Assembly (NCBI GenBank): GCA_029721435.1 | Contig: CM056574.1 | Span: forward strand, 3,981,001-4,045,000 | Origin: Gymnothorax reevesii | Taxonomy: Eukaryota > Chordata > Actinopteri > Anguilliformes > Muraenidae | DNA: 64,000 nucleotides | Direction: 5' to 3' | The notes under the pieces: model-generated | What the model saw: the letters and a program-made list of their open reading frames with translations, nothing else | Database searches by the model: none | What the model was told of the DNA's origin: nothing | Position numbers and translations under genes: made by a program | Shown here: positions 59,141-64,000 of the stretch, one piece after another | Position numbering within the stretch: position 1 is the first letter of the stretch | Layout: every line of letters begins with the position of its first letter

Positions 59141-59715
59141 GAGTTGCGTCGTTTACTAGGAATGGCGGGATATTACAGGAGTTTTTGCAGGAACTTCTCG
59201 GTTGTCGTGGCTCCTTTAACACGCTTAGTACTAAGACACCTTTTAAGTGGACCTCAGATTGTCAAAATTCTTTTGAGGCTGTTAAGCTCTTACTATGCAG
59301 TGCACCTGTACTCGCTGCTCCAGACTTTGCACAATCGTTTAAGTTAGAGGTTGATGCAAGTGCTCTGGGAGTTGGTGCAGTATTGCTACAAGAGGATTCT
59401 GATGGAATTGATCACCCCATCAGTTTCTTTTCTCGCAAATTTAATAAACATCAACTTAACTATAGTACCATCGAGAAGGAGGTACTAGCACTTTTATTAG
59501 CCTTACAGTTCTTCGAAGTGTATGTGGGCTCAAGTTCCGTCCCCGTTGAAGTCTTTACGGACCACAATCCATTGGTGTTTTTATCTCGAATGTATAATCA
59601 GAACCAGCGCCTCATGCGATGGTCGATGATTCTACAACAATATAATTTAAACATTCACCATAAAAAAGGAAGTGAAAATATACTGGCTGATGCGTTGTCT
59701 CGTATTTTTGGGTAA
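59141..59715 (+). pseudogene. RNase H domain
   Basis: The 59185-59715 frame contains FKLEVDASALGVGAVL (first Asp), STIEKEVLALLLAL (Glu), VEVFTDHNPLVFL (second Asp) and ENILADALSR (third Asp), the four-residue set of Gypsy RNase H. It ends at a TAA after RIFG. It is in a different frame from RT. It would remove RNA from the cDNA hybrid. Confidence 0.8.
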
Positions 59716-59963
59716 CCTGTGTAAGCCCTGAGCATTTCTGGAAATGTGTTTTGCATGTATTAAATGCTGTCACACCATTATTGGAAAAATGGGACTATTT
59801 GGCTTACTGTCATATTGTGTACTTGTAAGGGAGACTGCTGTATTGTTTTAGTCTCTGAAAATAAAATAAAATTTAGAATGTAGTTATGTTTTCTGTGTAA
59901 AGTAGATAGAAATTTGTATACAATTTTGAGTGTATAAACTAACTTAGGATTAAGTTAGTTCTT

Positions 59964-59973
59964 AAGGGGGGGA
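59964..59973 (+). promoter_or_regulatory. Polypurine tract before the 3' LTR
   Basis: aagggggggag lies directly before tgttacgtgc. A purine tract next to a TG-starting LTR is the plus-strand primer of retroelements. Confidence 0.7.
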
Positions 59974-59974
59974 G

Positions 59975-60315
59975 TGTTACGTGCTATGCATGTCTGACTG
60001 CTTGCCCTTATTTGCCACCATCTTCATTTGTGTGCCACCTGTCAATCTTCATCATCCAAGTCCCGCCTCCACCAACCACAGCCTTCCCAGTTCCACTTCA
60101 ACCAATCCAAAGCTTCCATGTCATCCAACAGTCAACCAACCTGGATCTACCACAGTGTTTAAAATCCTGAATTGTTTGCTATTCTGCAGTTATGCCTTGT
60201 TTTGATTTTGTTGTGTTAGTGCGAACTGCCCGTATCTTCATTTTGTCTTTGATAGCCCTTATTCATTTGACTGTGTATTTTGTTTGCTTTGTGTTCACTT
60301 CCAGGTCCTGGGACA
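59975..60315 (+). repeat. 3' LTR of the Gmr1-like element
   Basis: Starts tgttacgtgctatgcat and probably ends tcctgggaca at 60315. Low-complexity pyrimidine and CCAACC words lie in the middle; no second copy is in the window, so the end is inferred from the TG...CA rule. It is unlike the LTR of the 7.6-kb family. Confidence 0.55.
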
Positions 60316-60344
60316 GGTAAGACTGGGGGCTCCTGAACATATGC

Positions 60345-60460
60345 CCGTAGGATTTGCAATGTATACAAGTGCTGGTCAACGAATTAGAATAATTTGAAAT
60401 AGCGCAATCATTAAATTTTCTTGGTGCATTTTTTGTGCAGAAAGCAAATTTGGTGTTCAC
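60345..60460. repeat. Likely Tc1-type inverted-end remnant
   Basis: tacaagtgctggtcaacgaattagaataatttg resembles a terminal inverted repeat seen in many fish Tc1 elements (gtgctggtca...attagaat). No partner end or transposase follows. Confidence 0.3.
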
Positions 60461-60689
60461 CGCGCCTGTCGATCAAACCCGCTCTTCATGATCGCTTATC
60501 TTGTTGAAATTAAATCAAAAACAAAGATGAGAAACGTCTGTACGCAGTTTTGAGTATGGCTGATTGAAAGGCGAAACAGCGCGTCCAAACGAATATTTTC
60601 CGTCTTTCACGAGAGTGCCTACTCCAGGATGCAGCTCAAACAGTATCATATATTTACCAAAAAGGAGCATAAAGTCCAAAACAACAACA

Positions 60690-60732
60690 ATAATAATATT
60701 ATTATTATTATTATTAATAATAACAATAATAA
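60690..60732. repeat. TTA/ATT microsatellite
   Basis: Imperfect ATT and AAT trinucleotide run. Confidence 0.8.
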
Positions 60733-61204
60733 GACATCTTACTGCTAAATGACACCGTTCCAAAGTCAGCTCTCGCCTGACCGAAATGGCTGAACTCCTT
60801 CTACACACAATGCTGTTGGGTACCGAGAGTTAGCGATACTCAGACGATTAAACTCACAAACTCCGGTGAAATAATCTCCGTCATCCGACGAATTGAGCTC
60901 TGAAGAGAGTCACTCCACCTTCGGGTTGGATGTGATGTTCGGGCGTCACTTGTAAAGCGTTGGCTTGACACTTGCAGACGAGCTCGTTGTCACTGACCAT
61001 AAAAAACGCCGGGCAATCAGACCAGCAGGACTAGAAGATGCAGCTTTATTCATTTTAGCGTGGACCATAACATACCTGCCCGCTACGGCACACTAACCTT
61101 ATCATATATGGACAGATTAGAGAAATGAAAATAGTGGGACAAACCAGACAAAGGCAGGCGTTGAATTACGGGAAGTAAAAACCCTGGACTAGCCTGCCTC
61201 ACAG
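60733..61204. other. Gene-free stretch
   Basis: No recognisable gene or repeat. Ordinary composition. Confidence 0.4.
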
Positions 61205-61300
61205 ATTGTTCTTCTTTTTCTTCTTGGTGTTTAACACTGCAGGATGCAAGCTTATAGGACATTACCGCCACCTACTGACCCGGAGTGTGGGCCAGTCTCC
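61205..61300 (-). repeat. Short repeat with GAA tail, first copy
   Basis: On the minus strand it reads ccacactccgggtcagtaggtg, gcggtaatg and ends in a gaagaaaaagaag tail. This is a common fish short repeat linked to LINE 5' regions. Confidence 0.55.
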
Positions 61301-61504
61301 AGGTTTATTTCACTGATCTAATTCTAAAGGATCCTTTCCACTAATCTACCTTATGAAATTCACATTCTGCTCATTACTATCCCCCTCACACCCACTCATA
61401 CACCCCCACACTCTTCAGGAAACCCAACACGATCCATATCTTAGTCCCCCCTCCCTCACGAAGCGCTTCCTTCACTCACAGATTGTTTAGGAAATGTACC
61501 CCCT
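61301..61504. other. CA-rich gene-free stretch
   Basis: cacccactcatacaccccca and similar low-complexity sequence near 61385-61415; no gene. Confidence 0.4.
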
Positions 61505-61600
61505 TTACAGTCCACCTTCTTCTTCTTCTTGAGTTACCTAATTATATCAACAATCTGGTGCATTACCGCCATCAACTGATGTGGAGTGTGGATCTTGAAA
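61505..61600 (-). repeat. Short repeat with GAA tail, second copy
   Basis: Same family as 61205-61300: ccacactccacatcagttgatg, gcggtaatgc, then gaagaagaagaag at its 3' end, all on the minus strand. Confidence 0.55.
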
Positions 61601-61725
61601 CTTATTCCTTTATATCATTTAAAAATAAACTAAAAAAACTAAATAAATAACGATACCTATATCCTTCACCCTAGTCCGCAATCCTCGATAACAATATCAC
61701 CACTAAACAATTTTAATTACGATAA

Positions 61726-62779
61726 TCAACTTCCACTAAACCCCTTCTCCAAAATTCCTTGAATTTCCTCCTCTTTAAGATCACTTATCTCTAAAATCTC
61801 CCGAGCTGCGTGTATAACCGTCCTAATTCTCTCTGCTTTTGAGTCAATCTCATTGGCACAATTTATCACCATAGCAATAAAAGCTAAAAACTTTCGCTTG
61901 TCGACAGAAACTAACTGCTTATCAGGACTGTGTTGTTCTTTCCCTTTCATTTCAATTGTGCCCATTTCTTTCCTCACTGATTTCTTCTCGAACCTCACCG
62001 TCTTTGTAGCCTCCACATACGACATTTTACTCTGTATCCTAGTCCGCTCAACTTCAATTCCTAATTCTCTGCGTTCAGATTGTTTTGCCCCCGCTTCATG
62101 GTTTCTTCTGCAGTGATAGCAAACAGTCTTCTCTTTTGTTAAATCACAACACTCTTCTGACCATCCCTCTTTACCACATCTTGTACACCGATACTTCTCA
62201 TTTTTGCACACTGCCACAACATGACCATAACCTTGGCACCAATAACAACGAAGGGGAGCTTTTTCAAATGCCCACACCCTGTAACTCACAGAATACATTT
62301 AAATTTGTTCTGGCAACTCTTTTTCAAACTCTAGGAGCACCGCCATACTCTCTTGTTTACTCCCATTTCTATAACTATGTAATCACCTCGTGGTATAAGC
62401 TTCTTCTACCTTCAAAAAAATCATCTGGATTCACCACCAAAGAAACCCCTTTTATAACTGCCTTTGCTGTCGGCTGTCGTTTCAGAGAAAAACACTTTAC
62501 TGGACTATTGCCAAATACTTTTATTTTTAGTGCCTTTTCCATCTGTCTTTTGGCTTCACATTCCACAGTCCTTGTTCCACTTCTCCCCATCCTCCTGGAC
62601 TTAACATCTCCAATCTCTTTCTTGACAAATTTTCCGACTCGATGACTATCACAGAACAGTCGGTTGACTTCCCAACTCTCTCCGACCGCCTTAATGCCAA
62701 CAACAAAAATCTCTTCATTTATTTCATTCTCAAATCCCTTTTTCCTTTTCTTTTTTCCCTTCTCCTTCTTCTTCTTCAC
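61726..62779 (-). pseudogene. LINE ORF1 (nucleic-acid binding, zinc knuckles), decayed
   Basis: 62375-62779 encodes a Lys-rich start (KKKKEKGKKKRKKG), then DSHRVGKFVKK and a KGVSLVVNPDDFFEG region. Across a frameshift at 62300-62400, 61726-62298 carries YRVWAFEKAPLRCYWCQGYG (first knuckle C-x2-C-x4-H-x4-C, in LRCYWCQGYGHVVAVC). Two degenerate cysteine clusters follow (YRCTRCGKEG, then VCYHCRRNH), then an acidic tail. APLRC.C knuckles after an RNA-recognition-like region are typical of ORF1 in I/Nimb-type fish LINEs. No endonuclease or RT is seen downstream; the short repeat lies there instead. Confidence 0.65.
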
Positions 62780-62984
62780 ACTCCATTTTCTCTCTCCCGG
62801 ATTTTATTTCTCTCCTTGTTCAAAATTACGCACCAGGCCTCATTCAATCTTTTCCCGATCTACCGTCCGCCTCTTCAGACCATAGAGAAATACAGTAGAC
62901 CAGTTTGGTTTAAGGCCAGAATTCCGCACACGCACGCCCAATATAGCTGATGTGGGGCAAAAGGAAATTTGGGGTGCGTTCCAG

Positions 62985-63030
62985 CGCGTCTCAAAGTAAG
63001 CCGGCTGCACGAGATTCTCGAAAAATTTCA
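62985..63030. repeat. Single arm copy of the 63.1-kb hairpin repeat
   Basis: ctcaaagtaagccggctgca, then cgagattctcgaaaaattt, matches the left arm of the hairpin at 63105-63292. It lacks the partner arm. Confidence 0.6.
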
Positions 63031-63104
63031 CCGTCACCGTCTTAATGACACCAGTTGATGCACCCCACTAAGCAGCAAATAACCACTATGCGTGCATTCG
63101 AGCG

Positions 63105-63292
63105 CGTCTTAAAGTAAGCCGGCTGCACGAGATTCTCAAAAAATTAGGCGAGAATCTTGCTGAAGTTGCGCGATAAGCCCTCCAAACCCTGCGATAGCTG
63201 CAGCCATTGTGGGGTTTGGAGGGCTTATTGTGCAACTTCGGCAAGATTCTCGCATAGTTTTTTGGGAATCTCACGCAGCCGGATTAGGGTAA
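63105..63292. mobile_element. Hairpin MITE with about 85-bp arms
   Basis: Left arm from about 63110 (aagtaagccggctgcacgag) and right arm to 63290 (aatctcacgcagccggatta) are inverted copies over about 85 bp, meeting at cagccattgtgg. Shared words include gcgagaatcttgc, gaagttgc and ataagccctccaaacc. The outer flanks are not clear TSDs. Confidence 0.75.
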
Positions 63293-63359
63293 GGATAAGG
63301 GTTTTTTGTGTTCCCTGTGACAAGAGACATCGACAAGTGTGAATTCGAGATATAAATCG

Positions 63360-63811
63360 TGTAATGTGAATAGACCTTTTTTTTATTGACCTTTATGTTA
63401 AGCCCAGACTGGAGCTAGGTTTGGGCATGTCTTGGGCATGTCTGGGGCAAGTCCCAGAGAATAAAAAAAAAGAGGTCTAAATGTGGGAGGGGTCTGCAAA
63501 AGAGTATATAAAGAGGAAAATTGAGAGAGTGTAGTAGTATGAGAAATTGCAAGGAGAAGGATACATGTGACCACACCTGTCATTCTGTTCAAGACCTGTG
63601 AAGTTTTGTGGATTTTTGCCTGTGTTGGAGCATTTTCCTCACCCAGGACATCACCAAGCAACCCAACCAAAGGGACTGTAAATATTTTTGTTCTTGTGTT
63701 TATCAATCTTGGTCAGTAGAGTAGATAGTAGATTTGTTAAGTGTTTGTTTATCAAATGTGTTTGTTTTAAAATTTTGTCTGTCATCCTTTGCTGTTGTAA
63801 ATGTCATAACA
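63360..63811 (+). repeat. 5' LTR of the 7.6-kb Gypsy family
   Basis: Starts tgtaatgtgaa and ends atgtcataaca. Shares with 7593-8052: ttaagcccagactgg, caaaagagtatataaag, gagaaattgcaaggagaag and agggactgtaaatat. The tatataaag at 63505 is the likely TATA box. After it come a PBS and gag, so this is the 5' LTR of a longer copy. Confidence 0.85.
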
Positions 63812-63825
63812 AATTGGGGGCTTGT
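63812..63825 (+). promoter_or_regulatory. Primer-binding site, tRNA-Pro type
   Basis: aattgggggcttgtcc follows the LTR. It differs by one base from the known tRNA-Pro site start. A short TA microsatellite (63831-63851) lies right after it. Confidence 0.6.
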
Positions 63826-63866
63826 CCAATATATATATTTATATATATATTGACAGATCAACAGCA

Positions 63867-64000
63867 ATGGATGATTTCTTGGCATCACCAACTGTAGAGG
63901 TTTTGAAGTCTTTTAAAAAGACAGAACTGCTAGAAATATGCAGACATTTAGAGCTGACAGAGGTAAAACCAGCCATGCGAAAAGCAAGACTGGCTAGAGG
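63867..64000 (+). CDS. gag: Gag start of a Gypsy copy, cut by the window end
   Basis: The frame opens with MDDFLASPTVEVLKSFKK, then LLEICRHLELTEVKPAMRKA, nearly the same as the gag at 8172 (differences include Asp for Asn at residue 3 and Glu for Gly after LL). It is open to the window end, so this copy may be better preserved than the 7.6-kb one. Confidence 0.75.
   Translation, partial: MDDFLASPTVEVLKSFKKTELLEICRHLELTEVKPAMRKARLAR

Larger units (their letters stand above)
55118..60315 (+). mobile_element. Gmr1-like Ty3/Gypsy retrotransposon, 5'-truncated, with 3' LTR
   Basis: Order of domains: gag (SCAN-like plus zinc knuckle), protease, integrase, then RT and RNase H, a polypurine tract and an LTR. 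Integrase before RT is the Gmr1 order, opposite to most Ty3/Gypsy elements. No 5' LTR or primer site is found; the Bel/Pao fragment starts right before gag. There are a few stops and a changed RT box, so the copy is dead. Confidence 0.8.

Overview
The window looks like transposon-rich nuclear DNA of a ray-finned (teleost-type) fish. The evidence is the mix of repeats: a Rex3-type LINE with a GATG tail, L2-group LINEs, the fish repeat that begins with CATCCATCCATCC, Tc1 and hAT elements, and Ty3/Gypsy elements of the Gmr1 kind first described in cod. There is one large C2H2 zinc-finger gene. No rRNA, tRNA, CRISPR array or bacterial operon structure is visible, and species cannot be told from the sequence.

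Layout. 1-5.6 kb: LINE reverse-transcriptase fragment (minus), a long fold-back repeat, a candidate terminal-inverted-repeat element and a 5'-truncated Rex3 with target-site duplications. 5.65-7.55 kb: a short interspersed repeat split by a 1.54-kb hAT-like element with 8-bp target duplications. 7.6-8.95 kb: an internally deleted Ty3/Gypsy copy flanked by GTAT. 9-11.6 kb: decayed LINEs. 11.8-14.8 kb: decayed gag-protease-integrase of a Gmr1-like element. 14.8-20 kb: LINE, Tc1 fragment, 23-C run and an L2-group LINE whose 3' part carries a solo LTR flanked by GTGA. 20.1-36.6 kb: a 16.5-kb inverted duplication (arms about 7.26 kb, spacer 1.96 kb), each arm with a mirror-placed Tc1 element and a LINE ORF1 fragment. 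36.6-47.6 kb: tandem and nested non-coding repeats with terminal hairpins. 47.6-50.9 kb: the zinc-finger gene (minus) with 22 regular fingers and a frameshift that cuts off further fingers. 53.4-54.5 kb: a second fold-back repeat. 54.5-60.3 kb: Bel/Pao fragment, then a Gmr1-like element with order gag-PR-IN-RT-RNase H, polypurine tract and 3' LTR. 60.3-64 kb: LINE ORF1, a hairpin repeat, and the 5' LTR and gag start of another copy of the 7.6-kb Gypsy family, running off the window end.

How it fits together. Nearly all protein-coding sequence belongs to mobile elements and nearly all of it carries stops or frameshifts. The zinc-finger gene is the only plausible host gene, and its near-identical tandem fingers are typical of young fish zinc-finger expansions. 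The nesting gives relative ages: hAT inside the short repeat, solo LTR inside the L2 3' region, Tc1 inserted before the 16.5-kb inverted duplication. The most unusual objects are the large inverted duplication, two related fold-back elements, and a nest of non-coding families that all start and end with short hairpins.
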